NCBI GenBank assembly: GCA_018398805.1
Contig: JAGFBZ010000577.1
Location: forward strand, 186,001 to 250,000
Reading direction: 5' to 3'
DNA from: Hirundichthys speculiger
Taxonomy: Eukaryota; Chordata; Actinopteri; Beloniformes; Exocoetidae
DNA: 64,000 nt
Below, in pieces: positions 38,410 to 50,167 of this stretch. Below the pieces are notes generated by a model. The model ran no database searches and had not been told where the DNA came from. It saw only the letters and a list, made by a program, of their open reading frames with translations. A program made the translations under genes and the position numbers. Positions within the stretch are counted from its first letter, which is position 1; every line of letters starts with the position of its first letter.

Positions 38410-41240
38410 TGCTTTAGCATGTTCTCCCAATCTTATTTAACAGTTGGGGAGAACACCAAATTTTGTTAAATGGGAAGGTTTTGTTTCAATCTGCTGCTCA
38501 ACCTTCAGGTTTACACGTCCAGGCACAACATACTGATTAATATTTATCCAAATTCTTCAATTATACAGTGGTTTTTATTTTATATGAAAGGATGTTATGG
38601 TCTTTTAGGATATGATTGATTTGGAACTGGTTTATGCAGGATTATACCAGATGAAGCTCAGTTAAATTCCTCTGAAGCCTGCAGTATCCATCTCTGTTTC
38701 TGGTGGATTATTGTATTGTAAAATCTCAAATTGCTGTGGATTACATCAAATATGCTGTGTCTCCATATTTTTCTTATCTGCCAGAAACCAGTCTTTTTCA
38801 AATATAAGTGTTCTATCCATAGATTTATGTAAAATTATGGCAGGTATTTAGGTTTTTAAATCCAGTTATAAAGATAATGTTGCACATGGACCTTCAGGAC
38901 TTTTGAGAGGAGCAGAAAAAGCACAGATGGCAGTTCAAAGTTACAGGGATTCCTCTCAGCCCCTCCACAGGCTTGGTTTGAGAGTAAAGTGCTCATACAG
39001 CCATGCCTTATCACACAACACACATTTTTCTCCAGTTTGTGGTGGCACAGCCAGGGAATGAAAACAAAAGATGTGAAACAGAGAGAAATTCAGGTATCTA
39101 GTGCAGAAATTTTCAGGCATATCCACATTGTACAAGCTAGAGATGTACTGATTTTACCTATGTGCTTTGCATCAAATTAGATACAAATGCTTTAGATGTT
39201 TTAAATGAGTTTGTTTGTCTGATATTTTTGTGAGGGATGGCGTAATTACTAAACTAGTATTACACAGCTAAGCCTGTGTCTCGTGTCGCAAATTGCATTC
39301 TTAAGTTTTATGTGAGATCAACAGTTTTTGACATCCACACACAATTAAATTTCCGATGTGGTGTCAGTCAAGTATCTAAATCTGCATTTGTGGAAAATAC
39401 CTGAGCTCATAATAATCATCTTCAAAGTACAAAGCTGTATAGAGAAAAATCATTTATTTTTATTTATTTATTTCTTCATTTACAGCACAAAACACGGCCA
39501 TAGGGTTTGTACTGTTGTATCACATTTGGACCGAAGTTAATTTTTTTTTTGTTTTTTTTTTTTTTTTTGTAAGTGATACATTTTGTAGAAAATGTTAAAG
39601 CTGCCACCCAGCCCCATTTTGGTCCTGAAGCAAAGGATAGATAAAGAGGGGAAAAAAAGTCACCTTTCAAGTGGTGCAGGGTCCTCTGGACTGTTAAACT
39701 TAATCATCTTAAAATACCCCATTGGTGAAAAAATAATTAAATTTTCTTGCTTACAGTCCCCTGTTATCTGCATCCCTTTCTTCGTATGCTGCACTCACTA
39801 ATATGTGAGAGGAAACTGCATGACCAAGAGGAGCACATAAACTAATAAGTGAAAGGCACCTGCCAACTCATCATACACTAAATCCTTGCCTCAGAAATGT
39901 CCTAGAAACTATGAAGTGGGATGTTTCTTTTTTTTTAACATATAGAGTATCTAGAGGATAAATCGTCCAAGCAGCAGGGCAGATTTTTCACTCATTGAGA
40001 GAATAATCTGTACATCTACTAGATGCACGGGTGTAAGGTTTAAATGTGATTAGTCCACTTGGTAGCATTTTATTTCCTCTTAAAAAAGAAAAAAAAAACT
40101 CCATCGCACATAAGATGTATTTGATTTGCTCATTTACTTCCTTTATGGAGCTCAGACATAGCAAACAAAAAAAGTTCTTCAATGAAAGCTACAGTGCTGC
40201 AGAAAAGAAACTGCACCCCCACCGAGCGTTTGGTGGTGTAATTACAGTGTGACACTTGGTCCTGTATGTAGCTGACATGTGTAGTTCCTACTTTAAACTA
40301 TAAATCTCTAATAGCTGAGAGGAAGTCAGCTTTTATCACCGAGACCAGCAGCTGATCTGACATCAATGAACATAAATGCTGTTTAAGTGACAATTTGCAA
40401 AAGCAAAGGAAAAAACTAGGGTCTAGGACTACTGACAAAAATGTTATTTTGGTATTAAAACAAGTAGGGGGGATGTATACATTAGAAAATTAGAAAACCT
40501 AAAAAAAAAAAAAAAAGAAAAAACAGGAGTCAGCTGAAGACGTAGCGTAGAAACACATTTTTCTCATGTACCTACACACCACACTGTAAATAGCTTTTGC
40601 TTAAAATGAAAGCACTTTAAGAGCATGTAGGTTAAATCTGTGCCTGAAAAATTTCAATTGTGTGAAATATCTCAAACAGCTCCTAGATGGGTAGTGTTTT
40701 TAACTATTTGTTAGAGTGGGAGAGAAGTAGGATCATGTTGAGTGGGTGTAGATTTTAGGATGAAAGAGGGAAAGAATGGTAACTTAGTATTTCTCAGTCA
40801 TTTTTTTTTAACCAAGACCCTGCTGAGGATTGTTTAGTCTGCCTGAAAAGTGAAACATCATTCTTCTTTAGTAACTAAAACATCAGAAATTTAATGGTAG
40901 AAAACAGACCCAGAAGTATGTAAGTTAAAAAACAAAAAGACAAAGGAGAAGGTTAGTTTTCCTTCAATTACATACACCAATCAGCCATAAGATTTTGACC
41001 ACCCTCCTGATATTGGTTAGATCATCTTTATGCTGCCAGAGAAGCTCTGACCAGTCTATGTTTGGACAAAAACACCTGAGGGTGTCCTGGAATGTCTGGT
41101 ACAGGGACATTACTGAGAGGTCCTGTGGGTGACAAAGATTGTGTTTGTGTCTGATAGATGCCATTAGATTCCATAAAAGTATTAATGAAGTTGGAGGCTG
41201 GGTAAACACTTTCACTTTCTTTGTTGTGTTGTTTTATCCC
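38410..41240. other. Gene-free stretch
   Basis: No supported exon or element. T or A runs lie at 39540-39570, 39929-39937 and 40501-40517. Confidence 0.45.
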
Positions 41241-41254
41241 GGCTGATGTCCTGC

Positions 41255-41345
41255 TGAAAGAAGAGGATGCAGAGGATAGGGTTGGATGGAGGCAGATGAT
41301 GCACTGTGGTGACCCCTAAAGGAACAGCTGAAAGAAAAAAGAAGA
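41255..41345 (+). mobile_element. RTE LINE 3' end
   Basis: GGATGGAGGCAGATGATGCA, CTGTGGTGACCCCTAAAGG and a GAAGAAGAA tail are the 3' terminus of the RTE family also seen at 5487-6275. Only about 90 bases remain. Confidence 0.7.
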
Positions 41346-41349
41346 AGAA

Positions 41350-42010
41350 AACACATGCGTTGTTGACAACAAAAATGGCTCATATTTCATGGGAATAACT
41401 TCAACAAGTGGAAAGCATTAGATTCAGATAAGATGACTGACTTCATCAGTTGTTTTTGCCGTTTCTTCACCATCCCTGTCCAGCGAGTTTAAGTAAGTTT
41501 AAGTATATCGGATGAATCTAAGTGTGCTGCATACTCCTGTGTGCTTCTGCATCCATCCTGTTCATTCAGTGAGCAGTTATGATTAATAAATGCCGATGTT
41601 CCAGTTTCTTTGGCAGCCAAATGTGCTCAAATTAGACTAGAGCCACTCAGATGCTATGCTTTGGGTTGTGAACTCTCTCCCCCCGCATGCTTTCTTATTT
41701 TCAGAATTTTCATAGGTCATTTTTGCATCACTAGTCCAGAAAACTACAACTGCATTTGTTTGTTTCTTCATACGTATGGCATTTGCTGATGTTTATGTGC
41801 ATCTTGCTCAGTTTAACTGCATGGTTTAGGATGGTTAACTGAATTCTTCTTGCTATTTCACATTTTTGGGAGAGGACAATAAGAAAACTACAGCCTTCAG
41901 CCTTTTTCATCCATAAGATATGTTTTATTATTAGCTTTAATTAGTCGATCAGAGTGACACCATTCAGTCATTCTGACATTGATCACTTTTGAGTAAATAA
42001 TCCTCACAGC
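41350..42010. other. Unannotated stretch
   Basis: Nothing recognisable between the RTE tail and the hAT element. Confidence 0.4.
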
Positions 42011-42020
42011 TTCATTCAGG

Positions 42021-42729
42021 CAGTGTTGGGCAAGTTCACTTTCTACATGAACTATTTAAGTTCATAGTTCATAGAAATTAAAATGAACTAGTTCAGTTCA
42101 CCATTTTAAATTTTAAAAATTATTTTCTTAAAGGTGGGGTAGGTGTAAAACACATTTGTTTAATTTTAATGACCTCTCACGGCCCTCCTGCAGTCCCACG
42201 ACGGCCCACCAGGGGGCCGCGGCCCACACTTTGAGAATCACTGCTCTACAGTATGTTAAAAAATATGAGGAAAAACTTGCTGTCAAATAGTCTTTATTAT
42301 AAGATAAAAACAGGTCCTTAAGGTGCAAATGTTTTTTCCCCCCATTTCAATATTTCAATCCCCCCGGCAGTCGGGGGTCTCCTCCGGCTCTGGGCGACTG
42401 CAGCTTTCATCCTTCAGGATCGTTTTAAACGTTTGATGATGCAATTGTTAGCGTGACAGAAGCGACAGCCCATGTTGCCATGTTTGATTGCTTTCCACAG
42501 ATACATTTCAGGCTCGTTTGTGGTGTATTTTAAATGGGGTTCGCTGGAAACCTGGCACGGTTTTGACCGTGCGTGAACTTTGAAAGAGCGTCGTTCACAA
42601 CTTCCCAACTGAACTCGTTCACGCTCTAGGGTCATGAAGGTGAAAGTGAACGTGCTCAGTTCACGTTCACAAAAAATATGAACTAGTTCGTGAACTTTCA
42701 TTCAATGAACACGTTCAGGTACAACACTG
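42021..42729. mobile_element. hAT element with nested repeat pieces
   Basis: The exact 8-bp duplication CATTCAGG flanks it (42013-42020 and 42730-42737). The ends are CAGTGTTGGGCAAGTTCACT and, read inward from the right, CAGTGTTGTACCTGAACGTG, hAT-type. Subterminal GTTCA and TGAAC words repeat many times near both ends, a usual binding-site pattern for hAT transposases. In the middle, 42131-42246 combines a TTAAAGGTGGGGTAGGTG end (as in the MITE at 19811) with CACTTTGAGAATCACTG, a different hAT end, so other insertions have landed here. No transposase is visible. Confidence 0.85.
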
Positions 42730-43117
42730 CATTCAGGCTATATGCCTAAGTGAGACAGGGCAGTTGCACTTTGAGGTTAATACTTCCCCCAACCATTACT
42801 CCTTGAAAGAGATCGGCTTATGTTATTTTGTTTCATTCATGCACTGGGATGTGTCTTTGGTCAGTTATGACATCACTGATTTGCAACTGACCAAAAGAAC
42901 ATAACAGTGCATGAATGAAACAGAGTAAAAGTATAGAATAACTAAAGTGATCATAGGATTACATGAGCACACAGGCTAAGCCACAATTATACCTGTTGGT
43001 CGGTTGTAATGTTTGCATGGGTGAGGAGGTCTTTGCTCTGCAATGTCAAAATAAACGTTTGACATTGTGTTTTGAATTCAGATCACTGATATGAATTGCT
43101 TTTTTCCCAACACTGGT

Positions 43118-43268
43118 CATCCTATATCCATCCATCCCACCATCCATCCATCATCTTTGCCTGCTTAACCCTATACAGGGTCACGGGGATCTGCTGGAGC
43201 CTATCCCAGCTCTCTTTGGGTGAAAGCCAGGGGTACACCCTGGACAGGTCACCAGTCCATCGCAGTCA
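43118..43268. mobile_element. L2/CR1-like fish LINE tail
   Basis: Same repeat as 38074-38215: CATCCATCCATCATCTTTGC, GGTCACGGGGATCTGCTGGA, then CACCCTGGACAGGTCACCAG and TCCATCGCAG. Confidence 0.8.
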
Positions 43269-43289
43269 TCCTATGTCATGTTACAATTG

Positions 43290-44559
43290 AAACCATGAAA
43301 CGTCTGGGAAATTCTACAAGGGACACACTGGATGTTCTCATTTCAAGCATTGTTCAAGCCCTATGAAAATACAAAATGGGCTGCATGTGTGTATAAATAC
43401 TATATATTAATAGTGTTGACTTCTTACCTGTGTACTTGTGTTTTGCCTGTGATTGGTAGTAACAAGTGTTCCCTACTCACTACATGGTGCATCGATATCT
43501 GTTTAAAGAAAATCACTGTTAAGTATCTTATTATGAACACCTCATAACAAAGAAGTGTATCTAAATTGAAAATATGAACATTATATATATTTCTTTTAAT
43601 ATATAGCTGGACTCAAAGTCAACAAATCTCTGGATTTGTCAACTTTGAGTTAGTATTTTAACAGTTTGTTGGGCTTCCTTTATGAAATAGGCTCCAATTC
43701 ATCTGTTTAACTAACTTTAAATTGAAATTTACTGCTCATCCACAAGGTTTACACACTTTTTCACTTACAAGCCATTTTCACACATGATCTGGTCTGGATA
43801 ATAACTTTAACATTATCCATTCACACATCCACTACAGAGCAGGAGATACATTCTGGTATAAAGCACCAACAGCTTTTAGTACACAAATGATCTCACACAG
43901 TCATTTTCCAGACTTCACCCCAGGGAGCTGAATAGGTCAACTATACATGCAGTGGAGTGCATCTGATGACTGAAATTACACTGGCAGGTTCTTTTGACAA
44001 CACAAATTTCTTCACAAGATGATTTTTTTTTTCCTCAGTTAAAAAAAAAAATCTCAATTCTTAATTGAACTGCAAAAAAAATTAAAATAAATTAAAAAAA
44101 AAAAGTCAGAACACCTCTACGTCCATTTTACCCTTGTTTTGTTTTAAGAAATAGGTCTATATCCTACCTGGGTATGAAGCAACACAGAGGAGGTCTTTTA
44201 TTTTTTCTCATGTTAAAATTCAAGTTTCAGTATCAGGAATGTTTGATTTTTTTTTCAGGAAGTGTCATGTAGCTCCAACACTCTCATCCCGTCTCACAGC
44301 AAAATGACCCCAAAGGAACTTTTTACTTCTGTCCTGGTCGTCTGTTGTGACAACTGCATATTTTTGCACCACAGTATACACTTATTATTCACGGGTGTTA
44401 TGTTCCTTCCTCCCCCCGCAAATCCCTAAAATCTGTGAATTATTGATGCAGTTTTAAAAGGCCTATGTATGATATTATAGACACTAAAATATGCATCTCA
44501 AACACATTCTAAAGACATTCTTTCTCAATAATACAGTAATAAATGTAGTAGTAGTAGTA

Positions 44560-44603
<44 letters not shown>

Positions 44604-45560
44604 TTTGGTTTTTGTCCAGCCCTCCCAAGGTAAAGAAGAAATTACATACTGTATCATCTCTCTCTTCTATTTTTTGTATTTTATATAAATTGATATTATT
44701 TTAGAATTATATATAAGTCAAGGTGAATGTGAGTGTTTTTCTGCCAAAAAAAATGGCCTAAGAAATTCACAAAATTGGCAGGGCTACCACAGATTCAAGT
44801 ACATTATGAAAAAAAAACTTTTAGAGCAAAATCCGTGAGTATGTGGGACCGCTAACGGTGTACCGTGAATGGGCAAGGCTACACTGTACTGCAAACATCA
44901 ACAAAGATGACAGTAGCTCACAGAGTGACAGTGGCACAGGTGACTAAGTTCACGTTCACACTGCAGGCAAAAGCGACCTAAATCAGGTTTTTATTTTTTT
45001 GCCCATGACTCTTTTTTGTTTGTTTGTTTTTTTGAGGGCTGTCTGAACAGCCCAAATGACATGAAATCTGATTATTATTATTATTAGTTCTTTTTTTTTT
45101 TTTTTACATCAGACCTGGGTCATTTTCATATGTGGTACTAAATCAAATACATATCTGATGTTTTTCAAAGCGACTTCAATGTCAACTGTCAGGTCACATT
45201 TCATCTGTCTTTGACATCACTGTTATCTGTTATGCGACTGATTCACAATTCTGCATCAGCAGAGCTTTTTTTTTTTGTTGTTTTCCTTTTCCTCAGTCTT
45301 CTTTTCATAATTTGTATTTGAATTTTTCGGTTTGCACAGCTTCACAAAAACGATAAATCATACAGGCTCACTGCTGCTCCATTAGTTCAATACAGCTGAC
45401 GTACTGTGTTTATCATGACTTCGTCTTTGCATGCATGATTGTCATTTCAAAGTGGTAGCCAGTTGTAATATGTATCAAAATTTGTCATCTTCACAAATTT
45501 TCGTTACTTTCCCACATTGTTGTAACCTTCTCACATCTGTTCTCAACATAAACTACCTCA
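43290..45560. other. Gene-free stretch, possible 3' UTR at right
   Basis: Contains (TAG)n/(TAA)n repeats at 44550-44602 and (ATT)n with a T run at 45070-45102. A minus-strand AATAAA is present near 44990, about 570 bases beyond the stop codon of the candidate gene at 45568. It could be its polyadenylation signal, but this is inference. Confidence 0.35.
44550..44602. repeat. (TAG)n/(TAA)n microsatellite
   Basis: Four TAG-type units run into about fourteen TAA units. Confidence 0.95.
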
Positions 45561-45567
45561 GGAGTAG

Positions 45568-46072
45568 CTAAAGTATACGGTCATACCCTTCTTCTCCTAT
45601 GTGCACTTGCTCCGGAGTGAGTGGATGAAAACCTGAGCTGGGAAGCAGCCAAACTCTGGCAAATGCATTAGACAGTTGTAAGCACAAAGTGAGGTCATGC
45701 TCAAACTTAAGTGACCAAGACTGTGAACTTGCACTCCGCTCACTGGAGAGGTTAATAGGGATTAGCAATAGTAGGGCTCTCTGGGGAGACACTGTCGTGC
45801 TGCCTGCTTTCAAGGCAAGTGTAGGCTTTACATGTAGAAAGAACTACAGCTAGACAATGAGACATTGTATTTCCTCTTCTTCCTTAAACTGCTTTAACTC
45901 ACAGCTGTCTTTGTCTGTGTTCACCCGTTAGTAAGCTCTGATGGAAACAAGCTTTGACGTGAGTGTGGAGAGACTGATAACGGTGAGCTATTGTGGCCAG
46001 GGCCTGTGGCACATTGGGCTCGGTCAGCAGTCTCCCCCCAAGGCTCAGGTAATGAACAGATAGAGCTGTCAC
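45568..46072 (-). CDS. Candidate host gene, last two coding exons
   Basis: Exon 1 is 45903-46072 (170 nt) after the acceptor TTTCATCTCAATGCAG. It reads VTALSVHYLSLGGRLLTEPN, then VPQALATIAHRYQSLHTHVK. It ends at a consensus donor, CT|GTGAGT. A 103-bp intron, a typical fish size, follows. Exon 2 is 45568-45799 after GCAGGCAG and reads SPQRALLLLIPINLSSERSA and then FARVWLLPSSGFHPLTPEQV before a TAG stop at 45568-45570. The two join in frame to 133 residues. The sequence has the mixed, non-repetitive composition of a real protein C terminus and matches no transposon family I know. I cannot name the gene. A second open frame also crosses exon 1, so the frame rests mainly on the join. Upstream exons are not established. 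Confidence 0.45.
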
Positions 46073-46345
46073 CTGCATTGAGATGAAAGAAGAACACAGT
46101 CAGTACAGCAACAAAAGAGGAGGCTGGCAATTTTGCTTTACTTTTCCTCTCTGAGATGTTCAAAACATTTGTAAAAATAGCAAATGCAGTTTTATATCAG
46201 AAATGTAAAAAGTGAGAAATTACTCAGATCTACCATATGCTAACGAGATTTTAATGAATGCAAAGATTGTTTGGAGATGCAAAACACAAGTGGGGAAAAC
46301 CCTCATATTAAAATTACGTCCATTTGTACAACACTTGCAAATAAT

Positions 46346-46405
46346 CCAGATAGATAGATAGATAGATACTTTATTCATCTCAAAGAGAAATTTGCAGTCA
46401 AAGTC
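46346..46405 (-). mobile_element. LINE tail with (TATC)n
   Basis: AGATAGATAGATAGATACTT, then TATTCATCTCAAAGAGAAAT is the reverse complement of a fish LINE 3' end with TATC repeats. It lies in what would be an intron of the candidate gene. Confidence 0.65.
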
Positions 46406-46432
46406 CATGACAAAATGTGATGATGAAGCTAC

Positions 46433-46488
46433 CTCCGGTCCAAATCATTTATGTCCTCATCCTCCACGGTACCATTTTCTGACTTCCT
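46433..46488 (-). CDS. Possible short exon, unidentified
   Basis: The minus strand has an acceptor-like CCTTTTTATAAAG, 56 open bases reading RKSENGTVEDEDINDLDR, and GTAGCT as donor. It does not join in frame to the exon at 46072: that join makes a stop at once. It may be a terminal exon (a TAG follows directly), part of another isoform, or chance. Confidence 0.12.
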
Positions 46489-46499
46489 CTTTATAAAAA

Positions 46500-47080
46500 G
46501 GGAGTAGGCTTATGGAATCAATGGTAAGGATATGGGCCAACCAGTAATTTAGAATGGTGAAACTGGCCCCACCAATATTTAAGCAAACTTGTTTACATTA
46601 TCTTTACGGCATATTTTACAGATTTATACACATCAATACAGATGTGTACAAACAAAATCACAGTTTCTAATGTTTATATTATGCACAGCTGCAAACAAGA
46701 GCTGGCCAACACACTGACAAGATAGCCTAAGTTAACGGGGTATATCTGTTGTGGGAAGAACTTTAGATTTTCCCCATTTTCTTATAAAGTACATAACTTT
46801 ACATAATGGGTAAAGTTGGCTAACTAACATTAGCTCCAAGGGGCTATTGAAACATTTTGATTTACTCCAAATATTTAAATTTGCAACATAAATTATTAGT
46901 CTGGTACAAAAGATAGTTTTGGGCTCCTAAGCCAGATTTCACATACATGACAACTGTTAATGGCTAGATGTCATCACTTTAGTAACTTAGCACTTAAATA
47001 TTTATCTGAATTTGACAGTCTGAGCTAAGAATTAAAAGCAAAGAGCGCATAATAACTTTTATTTTAAATACAGTATATCA
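46500..47080. other. Unannotated stretch
   Basis: Nothing recognisable. Confidence 0.4.
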
Positions 47081-47089
47081 GTGATTCTC

Positions 47090-47395
47090 AAACTTTTCAT
47101 ACTGCGTACCACCTAAGAAACTGTTGAGCTCGCTGAGTACCACCACGATGACCAATTTTAAAATATAGGCATACATGCCTTCTTAATTAGCTTTAAATTC
47201 ACAGGAGAGATCTTTATTCCTTATTGTAGTTATTTATTGTTACCTGGATTTTGTTTGAAATGTATTCATAAGGCATTGTATGTTTCCGATTTAATAAAAA
47301 AAATAAAAAAGTGAAAATGTGGAAAGTCCTGACATTCCCCAACGTACCACCAGAGGGCACTCGCGTACCACCAGCGGTACGCATACCACTGGTTG
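47090..47395. mobile_element. hAT-like short element
   Basis: The left end CAGTGATTCTCAAACTTTTC and the right end, read inward, CAGTGGTATGCGTACCGC are hAT-like, with repeated GTACCACC words near both ends. I find no matching 8-bp flanks, so one boundary may be lost. No coding region is present. Confidence 0.5.
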
Positions 47396-47399
47396 CGCA

Positions 47400-49210
47400 C
47401 CCGCAGTTTATGGCTTGTTGTGCTGTTAATTGCAACAGACTGCTGCAACTGGCTCTGAGCTGGCCTTGAAGAGTCCAGGGGTGAAGCTTAGCTAACTGGC
47501 TGGCAGAGACTTCGGGTTTATCAGCTCAGTCTTGGCAGTAGCCTGAGCAGCCGGGTTCTCTAGTCAAGTGACCATTTCCTCTGACCAGTTTAGAACCCTT
47601 TCAAGCGAACTAACTAGCCAACTAGTCTGCTGAGAAAGCCACTACTCATTACTTGGTCAGCTAGGCCTCTGGGCAACTGAGAGAATGCAGGCGCCAGCAG
47701 AGTGCTGCTAGTGATTTGTTAGGAATTATAATTAGCTTAAAGGTTTTTAGTGCACATTAGCTGTTTAAGACTAAACTTTATTGGCTTTAGGAGTGAGGGT
47801 CTTTGTGGACCTTCGGGGGGGTTTGTGTGGGGCACTGCATTGGCATGGGTGTTCCGCTGCAGAAGGGGGCAATGCAAGACCCCTCTCTCCTTTCTGTGAT
47901 TCTGAAAGTTAGGGGAATCCAACACTCTGTGTGCATTCTTCTCCAGCACCTATGCAGTGTTGAAAAAGAGTGTACTAAAGTCAGCTGAAGAAATATTCTG
48001 CATGGCATAATAATCTTTGTTTTTGGTCTCTTCTTAACACCAGATAAAAGAACACAAGTATATTACACCTTATGTCAGCTCTGATGGTACTCATTTCAGA
48101 TTTTGTTTCGGTTTTGACATCTGAAGTTATGATGGATGGACAGATTTAATCAGAATTAATCCAAGGTAGCGTTAGTTAGCATCACTGGTTAGCATGAGCT
48201 AAGTCAAGCTAAAATCCAGCTAATTTCTGGTAACTGAGCCATGGTGGTGGATTTACTGCGGTTGGGTGGAGTCAGCTTCAGGAGATATCTTAAGAAGCTA
48301 CTTCAAAACACATTATTCGATTGTGAAATGCTGTTTTGGATATAGACTGACAAGGTTGAGTTTTACAGTATCCTCAGCCGACAATCAGTGTAATCAGTCA
48401 CGTGCATGCACAAATCAATTGTTTGCCAACATTGAAAAGTGGGAAATGCGTCCCTACCAATAATGAGACGGTACTTCTGCCTTTGCTTTACATAAGAACC
48501 CATGTTCTGTTTCCCTCAACTTTCGCAACTCTTTTATCATTACGTTTTGCCTAACTTGACACCCATCAGCTATACATCTATACAAATCCCTCCTTCCCCA
48601 CTTCATCATTCCATCTTTGTATTGGTGGAGCAGCAGAAATGAGAGCTGGCTGTGACTAATCTGCTGGCAAAGTCTCCGAGGGCCCCTTGTGGTGGTGGAG
48701 GATGCATGTGATTGATTGAATCTAGGGAAAACTTTGTCAGGCTGCCCATGACTGGATCTCTAGGCTGATAATAAATTCCCTCCTCCCAACTACGACAGGG
48801 AGGCACAAGTATCAGGTGGTGCATTTTCAACATGCATGTTGTCCTGAGTTACCTGAGTTCCACATTGCAAAATCTTTTTGTACATTAAGCTTCAGTTTAT
48901 TTCTACTCACATGTGTGCTTGTTCATACTACCCATGTTCCTTACCAAAGACTAGCTGGTTTGTCTTTTATGTGGAACATATAGTTGATTAGGACTAAATG
49001 TGAAATGCGTGGGAGGGTGTTACCATGAATATGGGCAGTTTTTCAAATACAGAAGCAAAGGGTGTGTCCTTGTAAAAAGTCTAAGCGTGTGACCGATCAT
49101 TCCAATTACACATTTCTTGCACAGCCAAGTGTGTGTATCAGATGTGTGGTGCAAAGAAAGGAAAAAATAGAGAATTACTTCTATTGGCAAAATGTCATGA
49201 CAAATTGATT
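47400..49210. other. Unannotated stretch
   Basis: No firm gene. A minus-strand open stretch from 47950 down to about 47737 (LEKNAHRVLDSPNFQNHRK) ends close to AATAAA near 47775 and could be an old transcript end or a retroposed fragment. Another minus-strand open stretch at 48606-48833 has an acceptor-like CCTCCCTGTCGTAG but no convincing donor. Confidence 0.3.
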
Positions 49211-49217
49211 TTCTTGC

Positions 49218-49523
49218 TTAAAACCAAGACAGTGGACAAGACGTAGCAGGTTGACTGTTTCTCTCACTAAATGGCCCCTTTTTCTCTTTTCCTTCACAGA
49301 TCAACGACACAGTGTGATTAAGAATTGCGGAGTAGACAGCAGCAGCCAAAGCAGAGGGCTTCTTCCCCAGCTCCCTCTCCCCCTCAGTCCACTCAAGTTC
49401 ATTTATCAGGTTTGTTACAGATGGCTCTGGAGCACGAGTCAATGTGCTCCATCACAGGCTCAGTCACCCGTTGAAATGACTGAGGTATGTTTGTCAGCTA
49501 GATGCATGGTGAGGAAAGCATGA
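49218..49523. CDS. Ambiguous exon candidate, open on both strands
   Basis: On the plus strand a strong acceptor CTTTTCCTTCACAG ends at 49300. It is followed by 110 open bases (VIKNCGVDSSSQSRGLLPQL) and CAG|GTTTGT. On the minus strand the same DNA reads PSVTNLINELEWTEGERELG, then KKPSALAAAVYSAILNHTVS, after CTCGTGCTCCAG and before a GTGAAG donor. The plus-strand splice sites are better; the minus-strand peptide looks more like protein and agrees in strand with the candidate gene at 45.6-46.1 kb. I cannot decide. Confidence 0.2.
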
Positions 49524-49781
49524 GTGCTAATGCACAGCCACATGGTATATATAGTATACAGTAAATATAGCACTCAGACTGCAGTAAAATGCAAAGAGAG
49601 GAAATCAAATGTATGATAATTTGTACATTTGAAATATTTCTGTCCATAAGTAGCAATAGGGGCAACCTGACTACTGCAGAATATCACTTGTAAGGGGTTT
49701 GCAGACACGCACCTTTCTCTCCTATGGTTTCCTCCAGTTATTCCAGTAGAAGTAGACATAGTTGGGGGCAGATATGGTTTG

Positions 49782-49902
49782 ACCCTAAAAAAATTGACAC
49801 AAAAGGTTTCTCAACTGTTTTTTGTAGTGTTAGGTGTCCTTATTAACATACTAAAAGTTTACCAAAGTTTGACCACCCGAAAGGTGTTATTTTCAAGATG
49901 GC
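49782..49902 (+). repeat. Left terminal inverted repeat of nuclease transposon
   Basis: Matches the reverse complement of 52059-52179 with only a few differences, for example CTTATTAACATAC against CTGAATAACATAC, and GTTTGACC against GTCTGACC. It ends at AAGATGGC. Confidence 0.85.
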
Positions 49903-50167
49903 CGCCGCCAGTACTCAAAAGACCATTACTCCACCATTATTCATCCTAGACGAGTAATTTTGGTGTCTAAACCTATATTTTGGTTATCTAATAATCCATT
50001 TACCTCATATAAATGAAAAAAAAAAATACTACTAAAATTATTACTGTGGTACTGTAAAATTAGTTAAGACAGGGCCGCCACGTGAAGGCTCAGTACCGCT
50101 AACCCCTCTATTTTTTTTTTTTTTTTTGGGGGGGGGGAATCCTCACCAGATTGACAATTAGTCTTCC

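Noticed and set aside
46433..46488. Exon directly upstream of the exon at 46072
   Set aside because: Joining them creates an immediate stop; kept only as a very weak separate candidate.
47737..48008. Coding exon ending at an AATAAA
   Set aside because: The acceptor is weak and the peptide is not recognisable; could equally be a retroposed fragment.
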